From assembly GCA_963969495.1 (NCBI GenBank), contig OZ018317.1, forward strand, positions 37,189,726 to 37,253,725: a stretch of DNA of 64,000 nt, in the 5' to 3' direction. This document shows, one piece after another, positions 12,563-23,260 of the stretch. A model generated the notes under the pieces. That model saw only the letters and a list, made by a program, of their open reading frames with translations, did no database searches and had not been told where the DNA came from. Source of the DNA: Ceratothoa steindachneri. Taxonomy: Eukaryota > Arthropoda > Malacostraca > Isopoda > Cymothoidae. The position numbers were made by a program, and so were the translations under genes. Each line of letters opens with the position of its first letter. Positions within the stretch are counted from its first letter, which is position 1.

Positions 12563-13069
12563 TAACACCCTCCCGAATATGACCTTTTCTAGGACCGAAG
12601 GGGAGAGAAAAGAGTATCCCCAAACTTTGGAAAGGGATCGTAATCGTAGGGTATCATGAGTGGGGGACAGAGTATTCCTATCCTGCTTCGAACAGGTGTA
12701 CACATTTATGACTATCCGACCAAACTGATACAAGTAATAAAAGAAATCACTACTTATAAACAAATTACTTTAACAAACAAACATGCAAATGGTAGTGGAA
12801 CAGAAACGATAAAACATTATATTATATACAAATACCGACGATTACAACATACTAAAATAAAAGTAAAATACATAAACGTCAAATGGTATACATAGAATGG
12901 GTAAATATAACAACAGATTTGAGGCTTATAACGCGAGTACGCAGACTCGGCGAAAAAATTTTATGTACAAAGTCAGAATAATATAGGATTAAGTATTCCC
13001 TCTATAGCTGTGGGGCTGGGGAGTCCTGTACAGGGTTTCTACTGAGACTATCTGTTAGGACATTGGCAC
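12563..13069. other. Gypsy-1 copy A 3' noncoding region
   Basis: Between the LTR and the RNase H remnant. Nearly collinear with 34404-34900 of copy B, for example the shared GAGGCTTATAACGCGAGTAC near 12921 and 34737. No domain recognised; reading frames are short. Confidence 0.6.
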
Positions 13070-13660
13070 TTCCTTTAATATAGAGGATTCGAAATTAATA
13101 TTCTGGAGGAGAAAGGTCCATCTCATCAAACGACCATTTTGACTTTTAGAGTTCTTTAGATAGGCTAGGGCGCGGTGATTAGTTTCTACAATAATTTCCT
13201 TTCCTATTAAATACATGCGAAATCTATGTACACTCCAAACAAGCGTGAAATCTTCACGTTCGATAACAGTAATTCTTTTCTCGCGTCAGGAGCTTCCGGG
13301 CATTTTCCTTCTGGGTGAATTAGTAATAGGCCTTACTTACATAGGTCTATTTTCGAAATAAATTCGGCCTCTTCTAATAAGTGTAAATATTAGTCTATCC
13401 GTGGAATAGGTTCAGCGTTGAAAACGGTCACAGCGTTAAGCTTCCGAAAATCTACGCACCTACGGAAAGACTGGTCATGTTTTCGGACCATAACGATGGG
13501 GAGCAGTATTCCGAAATAAAGGTTCTATGATTCGCAAATTTAACAGATTTTCCACTTCGTCGTTGAAAGCCTGACGCAAATGGATTTGAAGAGGATAGGG
13601 TTTTGATCAAATGGGCTCTTCGGTGGTGAGTGTGATCGAGTGCTCAAAGTTTATCGAGCA
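13070..13660 (-). pseudogene. Gypsy-1 copy A RT fingers joined to RNase H
   Basis: On the minus strand, downstream of integrase, come the RT N-terminal blocks: F-x-D-V-I-S near 13690, SKPYPLQIHLRQAF near 13590, EVENLLNLRIIEP near 13545, an EAEFISKIDLCK block near 13370. Sequence then jumps to ARK-LL...REKNYS-type RNase H (13281-13311), followed by ETNHRALAYL and NGRLMRW (13180-13090). The RT palm with YxDD is absent. The same junction, GAAAATGCCCGGAAGCTCCT, is present in copy B at 35100-35130. Compared with Gypsy-3, about 0.66 kb is missing. Frameshifts disrupt the remainder. This cannot encode a working RT. Confidence 0.85.
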
Positions 13661-13939
13661 ACCTGTTTTTACCGAGATCACGTCTGGGAATTTTTTTAAT
13701 ACGCCTAATAATTGTCTTCTGGGAGGATGCTAGCCGGGGGTCCACAGCTAATTCAGGGGCCGATTTTTCTAGGGAGCCGGGTAAAGAGTGGAGAAGATAA
13801 TAATTATCCTGCTCAAGGGCGAATATATTATTGATACAGGCGCAGCGATAATATCGTTTTAACATGCTCACGTATAACAGCTTATCTCCTGAGAGGGTTT
13901 TAATAATATAATTCACGGGGCCACGAGCTTTGAGGAAGC

Positions 13940-14935
13940 TCCATTGGCTAAGGAGCTTCTTCGTCTCCGTGAGCAAAAAAAAGTACTTCATCGCCGGGCC
14001 TAAATTGTCTTTCTTTTGACTTGACGTCAAAGTAGGCGCGATATTTTTCTAAATTTAGATCGGCAATCTTATAGGCTATGTCGGCACATTCTTCTAGGTA
14101 ATTGCGGAGGTTCAATAAATAAGAGTAGGATGATTTTATTTCTTCATCCAGGCGAGGGTTGGCAAATATCTCGTTAAGGATGCTCATGGGGCCTCTTACA
14201 TTTAGGCCATAGAGGAGCTCAAATGGGGCAAATCCTTGGATACGGTGAGAGATTTCCCTGCAAGCGAAGAGGGCAACGGGCAGATACCGATGCCATTCCC
14301 GGGGCTTAGCATGACACACCTTCTTTAATACTGCTTTTAAGGTACCGTTCAATTTTTCACAAACCCCATTCGCTGAGGGGTAAAATGGGATTATAAATAG
14401 GGTCTTAATCATGAGGAGCTTGCTGACGTATTCCATCAATTCTGAGGTGAATTGTATACCTCTGTCGGACAAGATCTCCTTGGGGAAACCGACTCGAGAA
14501 AAACATAGAGAATAGGGACTCTGCACAAGTAACGCTATCTTTTTTCTTGGGGGGAACCGCTTCGGAGAATCGCGGCACAAAATTAACTATGGTTAAGACG
14601 TAAGATTGTCCTTCCCTGGACGGGGTGTGAATTGGCCTGATTAAATCAATGGCCACTCTAAAAAAGGGCTCCGAAATTATTTTGCTCCTCTAGAGGGGGG
14701 CAGGTCGTATACGCCCGTTTGCCGCAGTCTTCTGGCAGATGTCACAAGACTTGCAATAATCGGCAATTTCTTTTGCAGCGCCGAGCCAAAATAAATATCT
14801 AAATATTCTTTGAGCTGTTTTGTTATGGCTGAAATAACCACCCAACAGATGATTATAGGCGAGATTGAGGACTTGGGGGACATAAGTTAGGGGGATACAC
14901 AAGGTATAAATAGCGGGGCTGATCCCATCCAAGCA
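13940..14935 (-). pseudogene. Gypsy-1 copy A integrase
   Basis: Zinc-binding HHCC domain near 14880-14745: AYNHLLGGYFSHNKT, then YCKSCDICQ. Catalytic core from about 14660: AIDLIRP with the first Asp, a shifted frame through the SYVLTIVNF strand, ILSDRGIQFTSEL with the second Asp near 14450, and PFYPSANGVCEKLNGT with the Glu near 14350. The long open part 13948-14580 (210 codons) continues through EWHRYLPVALFA, the PFELLYG motif and the C-terminal RPGDEVLFF module. All three D-D-E residues are present, but frameshifts near 14560 and a frame change at 14930 break the protein. The frame then passes into the RT linker, so integrase is N-terminal to RT. Confidence 0.88.
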
Positions 14936-15239
14936 GGCGCGATAAAGTATGCCTTCCTCAATGAGGTAGGATACCTCTCTTTGTCAGCGGGCAGAGCCTA
15001 GCTCGTGACTCCTCACTTTTTCACAAAGGTGCAGGATAGTTGCGCACTTCTTTTGGTCTTGCACAAAGGCTTCGTTACGGAGGGATGCAAATTCCGGGTC
15101 AGAGGGGACCTCTAGGGGCAACGGGAGGCGCGGAATTCTTCTGAGTCTGGAACGGGTAATGACTGGCTGGGCTAACGGATTAGGGGTTATTTTGGGGCTC
15201 TGGCCTACCAACACGGCACATAATTTGATCGGGGCAGCA

Positions 15240-15665
15240 ACTACCTCAGTCCATCCAGTAAAATACTGTAATTCCAGGTAGCGTCGGACCACGGGGAATT
15301 GGTTTGCTCGTCCAAGGTAGTCGTCGACACAGCATATTTAGTATGGTCAGGGCCTAATGGGAAAAGTAGTTCCTCGGACAGTACTATGCAATTACAACCA
15401 GTATTCCTTACAGGATGGATACGTCGCATCAACTTTCAGATCCATATTCGAATTGTAATCCACCAGGGGAGCTCTTTTTGAAAAGGAAGTTCACCTGGTG
15501 TCCCGGGTGACTATTCCTTGAGAGAGTTGCCGGAGATTTGGGGCTAGAAGGTGGGCTAATTGGAATAGAGTTGATTTGATGGACTTGGTGGTTCAGAGGA
15601 GATCTAAGTTGGAAATTTTTGGCGTAGTTATATTTTACGTGACCCTCCACGCCACACGAAAAACA
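15240..15665 (-). pseudogene. Gypsy-1 copy A zinc knuckle and protease
   Basis: Near 15655-15600 the minus strand encodes CFSCGVEGHVKYNY, a CCHC nucleocapsid knuckle (C-x2-C-x4-H-x4) whose last Cys is Tyr. After a serine/proline-rich linker the retropepsin region follows: R-N-T-G-C-N-C-I-V-L-SEELL near 15420. The catalytic D-T-G is N-T-G here; copy B retains DTG. The block ends with F/Y-x-GW and a V-A-A-P strand near 15240. About 300 bp then lead to the integrase zinc finger without any RT sequence. Confidence 0.75.
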
Positions 15666-15999
15666 GACGACGGTCCTTCTGGGGTACGTCGAAAAAGGGG
15701 AATTCGAAATGAGAAGCTTGATATCCCTCTACTCAGCCAGCGGATGGTTCTTCGGTTTGGAGGGACCGGGAATCTTCACAAAATTGGGAGGGTTCTTCGG
15801 GGTGAACCTGGAGTTTTATTCTTACTTTTGGGGGATAGAGGATGGGATTTCTTGGGCTCCTCCGTTTACAAACTATGGCTGGCCGCGTGCACATCCGCCT
15901 CTTCGATACATTCTTTGAAAGTAGTGCATCGTATATCTTTCACGAATGCGCGGATTTCCGTAGGCAGCGCTGCCATCAACTGGTCCCTAACGGAGGAAT

Positions 16000-16710
16000 C
16001 TACGGGAGACTCATATCACGGGTAATCTGGGCGGAATTTAGCCAGAAATTAACATTTAGTGGTGAGTGAACCCGAGCTGACGGAATGTCTGCCTGTGCTG
16101 GATTCTTGCGTGACTGAACTTTGATCGATAGAATTCGGGGTTCATTTTTGACTGCCGATAGAAGTTCTGATTTAAAGATGGAGTAGTCTATTGTTACTTC
16201 AGGGGGAAGGGAAATAAAAATCTCTCTGAGTTGTATATTGAGGAGTGTGAGCACCCTAGAGACACTATCAGCTTCGATTTGACAGTGGTTGACATCAAAT
16301 ATCTTCTCAAAATGTGTGAGGTAAGGACAGAAGTCCTCACCATCTTTGAAGAGTGGCAATTTGACGGAGGGAGACTGAAGGGCTTTAGTTCTCGAACTTA
16401 CGGACAGGGCTTTTATTTGGTTCGATTAAGTTCGCGTTCATGTTGCCGAATCCTTTCCCTCTCTTCCATTTCCCTCTATCTGTTCCATTCTTCCAATTCT
16501 TGCTCTCGTTTCCTTTCTTCCATTTCTCTATTCCTATCTTGCAATTCTTGATCTCTTTTCCTTTCTTCCATTTCTTTCTCTATATCTTCCAATTATCTCT
16601 TTCTTTTCTGCTCCTTGGTTTCTTTCTTCCTCTTGAATATACGACATTAAATCGTTGCCTGACAGTCCTAAAGGTTCTCCCTGTCTCTTGAAGTGTTCAA
16701 AGATAGAAAT
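16000..16710 (-). pseudogene. Gypsy-1 copy A gag
   Basis: The gag-like frame starts where copy B has ATG at 38324; copy A has ATT at 16710-16708, so the start codon is lost. An N-terminal Glu/Arg-rich coiled-coil region (16650-16420) is followed by the capsid-like core: KLPLFKDGEDFCPYLTHFEKIF at ~16380-16310, then IEADSVSRVLTLL and FKSELLSAVKNE. The open part 16000-16359 has 119 codons. A stop interrupts the coiled-coil region near 16430. Gag of Gypsy elements packages element RNA; this copy could not do so as a full protein. Confidence 0.75.
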
Positions 16711-16935
16711 CTTCTTTTTCCTGAAAATTAAAATAAAATTACCTAAAGATATCCTATCCTTTACCGAACAAAAACGTTAATTAATCCCTCTATGCAGACA
16801 TGGGATTCAAGAAACGGATACCAAATTACAGTTAAAAGGACACACACAGTGACTGGGGGAGAGGGGGAGACTCTAAAAAAATTCTTTCAAAATCGAAACA
16901 CAAACAAGAAAAACCGAACTTTACTTGACACCAGA

Positions 16936-16941
<6 letters not shown>

Positions 16942-17010
<69 letters not shown>
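16942..17010. repeat. (TA)n microsatellite
   Basis: About 35 TA units directly abutting the 3' end of the PLE at 17011. Its other side meets the tail of Gypsy-1 copy A. Confidence 0.97.
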
Positions 17011-17014
<4 letters not shown>

Positions 17015-17221
17015 GTAAAAAGTACAAAACGAAGAAGGTGGGTCCCATCTTTAATTCAAACGTTTCGGGTTATTACAAAACCCATCCTTAGGAGCTAGAA
17101 ACAAATTCTAAATGAGTAATCTAAACCTAAAAACATAAATAACAGCACAAGTTCAAAGTTAAAAACCACAGATCAGAGAAAATCACAAAAACGACGTTAA
17201 AAATATAAAATGAACGTTACG
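17011..17221 (-). repeat. PLE-1 3' terminal direct repeat
   Basis: Matches 19930-20140 in the same orientation over 211 bp. Contains hammerhead-like motif 3 and ends flush with the (TA)n tract. Confidence 0.9.
17058..17094 (-). ncRNA. Hammerhead-like motif 3 (degraded)
   Basis: Minus strand: core CTAAGGA (one G-to-A and one A-to-G change from CTGAAGA), T, stem GGGTT with loop TTGTAAT and AACCC, then GAAACGTT. Helix I pairing is not evident. The core G at the third position is essential in hammerheads, so this copy is probably inactive. Confidence 0.5.
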
Positions 17222-17639
17222 TTAATGAACAAACAAAATAGTGAGGTAAAGAACAGCAAAATATTTGTAAAGAGATACTATCAATTAAGGACAAACAAAG
17301 TAAACGTAATATTACAAACTTAAACAATTGAAAAGGAAAAATAGAGAATTGGATTCAAACAAAAGGAAAAACTAAAATATAGACACTGAAATGTTACCCT
17401 ACAGGGTCGGATCACAATGACGAGTGAAAACAGGAAGAAATTCAAAGAATGAATACGGCTTGGTTGGTTGTTAGGTTATAAACAGAGGAAAAGATGACGT
17501 GTCCTCATTTAAATTTGGGTGGTTGTATTTAATACAGAGTGATTCTTTAATGTGAAGAGATTAAATAGATTTAGCAAATTTTAAGATAAGACAGAAAAAT
17601 CATTTAAGGACACGTCTGTTTTACAATCAATAGCATGTT

Positions 17640-19929
17640 TCCTGATGGAAGAAAACTCTTTGTTACTTAATGTTTACCGGTTCTATGGCTAATTCCCATG
17701 TGAGGACAAAACTGCGACTGAAGAGTTCGTACTGTGCTTCCTATATAGGTCCCCAACTTACAGCTACGACAAATGAATTTATATACAATGCCCGAACTAA
17801 ACGGCGTGGGAATACTGTCCTTCACTTTAAAGAAATTACCAATATTTTTTTTATTAATGAATATAAGTTTAAAATTAAGTTGACAATAAAATTTCCTAAA
17901 AATGGAAATTAAACGTTTTGGGAGAAGGTCATTACAAGGGTTGATTTCTGGTAACAAGACATACCTGATTTCCTTTGGGACATTAAAAGAAGTGGAGGGG
18001 TTATAAAGCCTGAAGAGGAACTTCTTAATACAGCTTTCAATTAAAGATAAGGAGTAATCATTTTTAACAAAGTATTCTTTAAAAAATTGAATTCAAAATG
18101 CATACTAAAATAAGTAGAAGACAAATTAAAACCTCTGAAGATGAGTGTTTTAATAGCACCAATTTTGTATGTTAAGTCACAGTAACTAAAGAAATTTAAA
18201 CCTTGCCCTATGAGAGTTGGTTTTTTAAAAACACACGTTTGAATGCCGGAAGGGGTACGAGAGACATTAATATCTAGAAATGGCAACATATTATTAATCT
18301 CATTTTCTTAAGTGAAAGTAATATTAGGGTGTAAATTATTTCGAAAATCGAAAAACCTTTTTGAACAAGAACCAGAAGAAAAAACCGCAAAGGTATCGTC
18401 AACGTATTTTTTTGTAGAATAAGGGACGAAATTGAGAATGGCAATCACGGAAGAGTTTACCTTCAAAATTACACATAGAAATATTTGCAAAAATCGGACC
18501 TAGTGGGCTTCCCATCCCAACACCTTCAATTTGATGATAAACCACGCCATTGAAAGTGAAATAGTTGCCCTTTACAGCTAAATGCAATAACTGCGAGAAT
18601 TGTGAAAAACTGAAACCATTAAAGAGGGCATTTCTATTCGGAAAGGCTTTGGTAAAAATAATCTCTATAGTTGCCTGAAGGGGAATATTTGTAAATAAGG
18701 ACGTGATGTCAAAGCTAGAAAATAAAAAAGACTTGATGATTCAAACTTTGCGATTTCCGAAGCAAAATCAAAGCTATTATTAATAGTATATGGATTGGAA
18801 TTAAAAGTGGTTAACAGAGGAACTAAAAACTTAGCAATTTTATAAGAAAAAAGAGTGTAAGAAGCAAGAATGGTACGAAGAGGGCATCCACTCTTATGTA
18901 TCTTAGGTAGTCCATTGAACAGACCTAAGTAAGATGATGAAACACACAGAGAACCGTAAATAGAACACTAAAAACACCCGAAGATTTAAGCTTCAGCAAA
19001 AACCGGTTAATTTTGTCCTCTAAACGGTGAATGATAGTCAAAGTTTGTTCCAAATTTCAGTAAACTTGGATTTATCTAATAAAATCTGGGACATTTTGGA
19101 AATGTAATCAGTCCTATTCAAAATCACCACCCCATTACCCTTATCAGGACGGGTGACAACAATTTCCTTATTCCGCCCGAGGTTCCGAAGAAGAGAAAAA
19201 TCTTGTTTAGTAAAAAGGAGAGACGAAAATTCCATGTGCTTAAATTTATGAAAAAATTCATGGGCGACATGTGAAATATTTGTTTTAAAGTCAGAAAATG
19301 AACCTAGAATAGGCAGATGTTGGATATCGTGAATAAACCTTTCAAAGTAAAAATAATAGTCCACATAGTCGAGCCTGAAGTTTGGTAACTTGAATTGAAG
19401 CCCAAAAGAGAGAAGAAACTTTCCCCTTTTCGAGAGTATAGCGTCAGAAAGATTAACTACAGAGTTTAAATCATGGAATTTAGGCCGTGACAAGTTAAGC
19501 TTTCTAAGTTTGCGATCATGGACTAATGAAATTCTTTGGGCATAGGACGAAATGTTCTGAGAAACAATAGAGGAAAAATCTAGGCTAGCTAAAGAAGAAA
19601 ATGTAGAATGCAGATGTTTAGATTAGGAATCAACGAAGGCCATAAGCTTATTCCGAGCGCGGAATTTAAAGTTAATCTCATTATTGAGAAGGTAATCCAA
19701 AGAGGAAAGATAAAAATACTCGAATAGAGAGATTTCCTGTATAGCTTGAAATGTAGAAAATTTGGAAAAACATGACCATTACGGCAAATTTCAAGAAATT
19801 CCAAATCAAGACAGACCTTCTTTAACTTCCTTCGGGAATTCTCGTAGCGACGGTAAATTTGTAGACCTTCTTCTCCATAGCGGGATAATATGTATTCACC
19901 TAGATTTCTTCTACAAAGCTTGAGTCTTA
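17640..19929 (-). pseudogene. PLE-1 protein: RT plus GIY-YIG endonuclease
   Basis: Order on the minus strand: N-terminal block with VFPNFLHFKLY (near 19770); a long middle segment (19493-19038) containing VVTRPDKGNGVVILNR, a classic PLE block; RT palm (18587-18308) with GVGMGSPLGPIFANI and catalytic YVDD at 18406-18395; thumb LPFLDINVSRTPSG and IKTLIFRGFNLSSTY (18289-18041); C-terminal endonuclease (17957-17667) with CxxC, GIVY and YIG motifs (residues 56-73 of that frame) and GISHRTGK. At least five frame changes or stops separate these pieces. Catalytic RT Asp residues and the GIY-YIG signature survive, so the disruptions look fairly recent. PLE proteins copy element RNA after endonuclease nicking of the target. 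Confidence 0.88.
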
Positions 19930-20140
19930 TTCAGTAAAAAGGACAAAACGAAGAAGGCGGGTCCCATCTTTAATTCCGACGTTTCGGGTTATTACAAAAC
20001 CCATCTTCAGGAGTTAGAAACAAATTTTAAATGAGTAATCTAAGCCTAAAAACATAAAAAACATCACAAGTTCAAAATTAAAAACCACAGATAAGAGAAA
20101 ATCCCCAAAACGACGTTAAAAATATAAAATGAACATTACG
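19930..20140 (-). repeat. PLE-1 5' terminal direct repeat
   Basis: Partner of 17011-17221. Contains hammerhead-like motif 4 with an intact core. The AT-rich flank to its right is the probable target sequence. Confidence 0.9.
19976..20013 (-). ncRNA. Hammerhead-like motif 4 (intact core)
   Basis: Minus strand: CTC, core CTGAAGA (20010-20004), T, stem GGGTT with loop TTGTAAT and AACCC, GAAA, CG, TC, GGA. Helix II is perfect over five pairs. Helix I is weak here (one C-G and one wobble). The upstream repeat keeps the consensus core while the downstream repeat has lost it. Confidence 0.6.
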
Positions 20141-20653
20141 TTTCATATTACTCATATATAAAATTATATGATATTGTATGATATTATATGAAATTGTATG
20201 ATATTATATGATATGGAAAGTGCGCAACTCTCTTGAATCTGCTTTCCTCACACAAATAATAATAAATCAGCAAGTAAAGATATTTTTCTCCCACAATATA
20301 ACAATTTAAAACAATATGCATTTGTCTTTATTTGCGACAGGACGTTTTATCTTGGGCAACGGGCGGGTTCCTATGCCAGTTCCAAATAAAGGTTTGTTCC
20401 GTTAAAAAAAATCCTCTTCACAGATTGCTTTATTTAAGGAATTTTTTCCTGATAAAATAGTTATCTATAGAATTTAAATGTCAATTTTCACCCACACAAC
20501 GTCGGGTGATTCAACTAATTATTAATGCTATCTGATTTTTAAAAATTTTATTGTGCAAATTATTTTTTATTATCATATTTTTAAATAAAACATTCAGAAT
20601 TAGAAACTAGGAGGAGTGAGGGATTTTTTAGACGTTCAGTCCTGCAATGTTCA
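20141..20653. other. No gene recognised
   Basis: Begins with short ATGATATT-type near repeats (20160-20215). No coding similarity was seen in the remainder. Confidence 0.45.
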
Positions 20654-20699
20654 CCTCTCTCTCTCCCTCTCTCTCTATCTGTATGTCTCTCTGTCTGTA

Positions 20700-20764
<65 letters not shown>
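20654..20764. repeat. Compound (TC)/(TG) microsatellite
   Basis: Pyrimidine-rich run of TC with interspersed TG/CTGT units. Open frames on both strands (Ser-Leu or Arg-Glu repeats) are by-products. Confidence 0.93.
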
Positions 20765-20769
<5 letters not shown>

Positions 20770-21637
20770 ATGTGGACAGCAAGAAAGAAGTAGAGATAAA
20801 AACTAGAAACCAGGGCTAAAGTGTATAAGAGGGGTGGGGGAAGGGGATCTTAGAGGCTCATTCGTACAATGTCGATGTCTCTCGCTGCCCATCAAGTCGA
20901 GACAGCGAGAAACATAAAAACATAAAGAGACAACGGAATAGAAACCGAGGTGAGGGGGGGGGGGCACTCAGACACCCCATTTGTGCAATAGCTACAGATT
21001 TCGCTGCAATTCGGGGCCCATCGACACCTCACTAATGATTGAAGTCATTAACATCGGCATTAAGTCCCTTAAAGATCGGGCGTTTCTATATATCAACATT
21101 GGGCGTGATTACGAACAAACGTGTTGGCGCCCTTCGCCATCGGCACTCATTATGGATGATGGGAATTTACGCGATTGGTGCGTCTGCCTATTTGGGGGGA
21201 GGTCTAAGAGGCGGGGGGGAGGTATCGTGATAAGGGGGGTTGGGTAGTCAGGCAGAAATTACTGTGGGCAAATGTGTCAATCGACGGAGTCTTATGAGTT
21301 TACGCTCTTTTCCCACGTATTAAAACACGGAGGGAAACATAAATATTTACACATAGATTGATTGCACAATTTTGCCTTTATAGTTTTAGTATGGTTGAGT
21401 GTAAGGTGATGGTATGTATAAGAACTTTAAAATGAGTAAATTAGTAGTATTTTCGTTTTAGAAGCTGTTACATTTAACTAAATTCTTTCATACATAACTA
21501 AATGCAGAATTTTGACTAAACCAGGTCAACTTAGCTAAGTCGCGTGCTCTCAATTATTCTGACTTATTGACTTACGACTTTACGACCTTCGAAACTTTCA
21601 ATAATTGGGGCAATCCGACCTATAATTAGTTTTCTTT
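20765..21637. other. No gene recognised
   Basis: Contains two loosely similar ~110-bp segments (about 20830-20935 and 20945-21045), each with a G-rich run followed by a GTGCAATAG/GTACAATGTC-like block and 'cgctg'. This suggests an old duplication. No coding similarity. Confidence 0.4.
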
Positions 21638-21860
21638 TAATAATTCCATGACTAACCTTGGGAAGACATTGTAAAATATACCATTCCAAAAGGAATGTAA
21701 AACAACATATAGGTTTCAAATTTCTTTAGAATCGGCTGAATAGTTATGAAGTTATTTCCAAATAATTATCCGGCTAACCTTGGGGAGACCTTAAGCATTA
21801 TAGCATTCGAAAGAGAATGTAAAGAACGAAAGGGTTTCAAATTTTGGTAGTCACGATGTT
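21638..21860. repeat. Imperfect ~124-bp tandem duplication
   Basis: The block with CTAACCTTGGGAAGACATT (near 21652) recurs as CTAACCTTGGGGAGACCTT (near 21775). The downstream 'aggaatgtaaa...ggtttcaaatt' is shared in both. Two copies only. Confidence 0.7.
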
Positions 21861-21896
21861 ATTGCCAAAAAAGGCATTGAAAAGTAAAATGGGTAC

Positions 21897-21920
21897 CATC
21901 CGACCGACCGACCGACCTAC
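21897..21920. repeat. (CCGA)n short tandem repeat
   Basis: Four to five CCGA units followed by diverged units (CCTACGGACCGAC). Confidence 0.85.
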
Positions 21921-21935
21921 GGACCGACATAGCAA

Positions 21936-22689
21936 CTTATAGAGTAACCACGCGACTAAAACTGAACTTATGTACCTGTATTTAGCTCTCTCGTAAATAT
22001 GCTACTCACCTTCCTGTACTTATACGAAATGAACAGTGAGAGAAAATATACTAAAACAGGAATAGTATTAATGAGAGATAAATTAGAGAGAAAAAAATGA
22101 ATAATGGGTAAATTCCAATTGATGGGGGTAATTCCATTCTCCTTAATCCCAAATTGATCATCAAAGAAAATAACTTTAACACACAAAAAATCTTAAAATT
22201 AATTGAAGGAAATTATGGCCACTCCAACTTCCACTTCATTTCAGTTTTCGTCACTTTATACTTGTAGATAATTATTACGATCCAAGATCTCTATCATCGT
22301 AACATATCTAATTACAAAGTGCCTTAATTAATACCAATTATCCATGCAACCAATGTTCAACATAATTCAAAAAAATGCTAATTTCTGATTCTGATGGAAA
22401 TGGATTTATCCACAATCAGCACAAATTACCTTCTGTTCAATTTCCCGATTCTTTGTTGTGGGATCAGCGTAAAGGTAATTTGTTTTCCCTTTATATACAG
22501 TAATTAGTCTTTAATCCACCTTCCCATTGGTAATTGAGGCCTGTAAGAAGTTGATGTGAATTAGGAACGAGAAGGAAATCATTTGATTATTTTTTCTTTA
22601 GATTTTAACAGCGACCTTCAACGGGATAGTTTGTGATGATGTTCATTACAGCTTTGCTCAAATAAGTTGGCCTTCTTAGCCCCTGCACA
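21936..22689. other. No gene recognised
   Basis: AT-rich, no supported coding similarity or repeat. Confidence 0.45.
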
Positions 22690-23260
22690 CTCCTATATAC
22701 GTAAACTTGCCCCTAGCACCTGAACTACTGCACATTCTTATACACGTATACTTGCACCTAGCACCCACACTGCTGCACACTCCTATACGAATATACTTGC
22801 CTCTGCACCACTGCACATTCTTATACACATATACTTGCACCTATCACCCACACTGCTGCACACTCCTATACGAATATACTTGCCTCTGCACTACTGCACA
22901 TTCTTATACGCGTATACTGGCACCTAGCACCCACACTGCTGCACACTCCTATACAAATATACTTGCCTCTGCACCACTGCACATTCTTATACACATATAC
23001 TTGCACCTATCACCCACGCTGCTGCACACTCCTATACGAATATAGTTGCCTCTGCACTACTGCGCATTCTTATACACGTATACTTGCACCTAGCACCCAC
23101 ACTGCTGCAAACTCCTATACAAATATACTTGCCTCTGCACTACTGCACATTCTTATTCAAGTATACTTGAACCTACAACCTACCCTCCTGCACATCCCTA
23201 TACAAGTATACTTGCACTTAGCACCTGCACTCTTTCACACTCTTATACATGTATACATTC
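22690..23260. repeat. ~40-bp minisatellite, paired as ~80-bp units
   Basis: Units such as CACTGCACATTCTTATACAC and CACACTGCTGCACACTCCTA alternate, each followed by a TATACTTGC block, giving a two-part higher-order unit. About 13-14 units in total. Long open frames across it are repeat by-products. Confidence 0.92.

Larger units (their letters stand above)
11436..16910 (-). mobile_element. Gypsy-1 copy A, Ty3/Gypsy with integrase before RT
   Basis: Minus-strand element reading right to left: gag (16710-16000), zinc knuckle and protease (15665-15240), integrase (14935-13940), RT and RNase H remnant (13660-13070), noncoding 3' region, 3' LTR (12562-11436). Homologous throughout to copy B at 33257-38700. 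The domain order gag-PR-IN-RT-RH is that reported for Gmr1-like Gypsy elements and differs from the usual PR-RT-RH-IN. No 5' LTR is seen to the right; homology with copy B fades at about 16910, just before a (TA)n tract. Many stops and frameshifts are present. At the 5' end copy A lacks ~55 bp that copy B has (38482-38541), joined at an AAACGG. Confidence 0.85.
17011..20140 (-). mobile_element. Penelope-like retroelement (PLE-1), near complete
   Basis: Bounded by 211-bp direct repeats (17011-17221 and 19930-20140), both starting TTCAGTAAAAAG and ending in TACG, with about a dozen differences. Between them the minus strand encodes a PLE protein in broken frames. Each repeat holds a hammerhead-like motif. 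This is the PLE layout: pseudo-LTR, single ORF with RT and GIY-YIG endonuclease, pseudo-LTR. The left end abuts (TA)n; the right flank is AT-rich (ATATGATATT-type repeats). The relatively low divergence between the direct repeats suggests moderate age. Confidence 0.88.
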
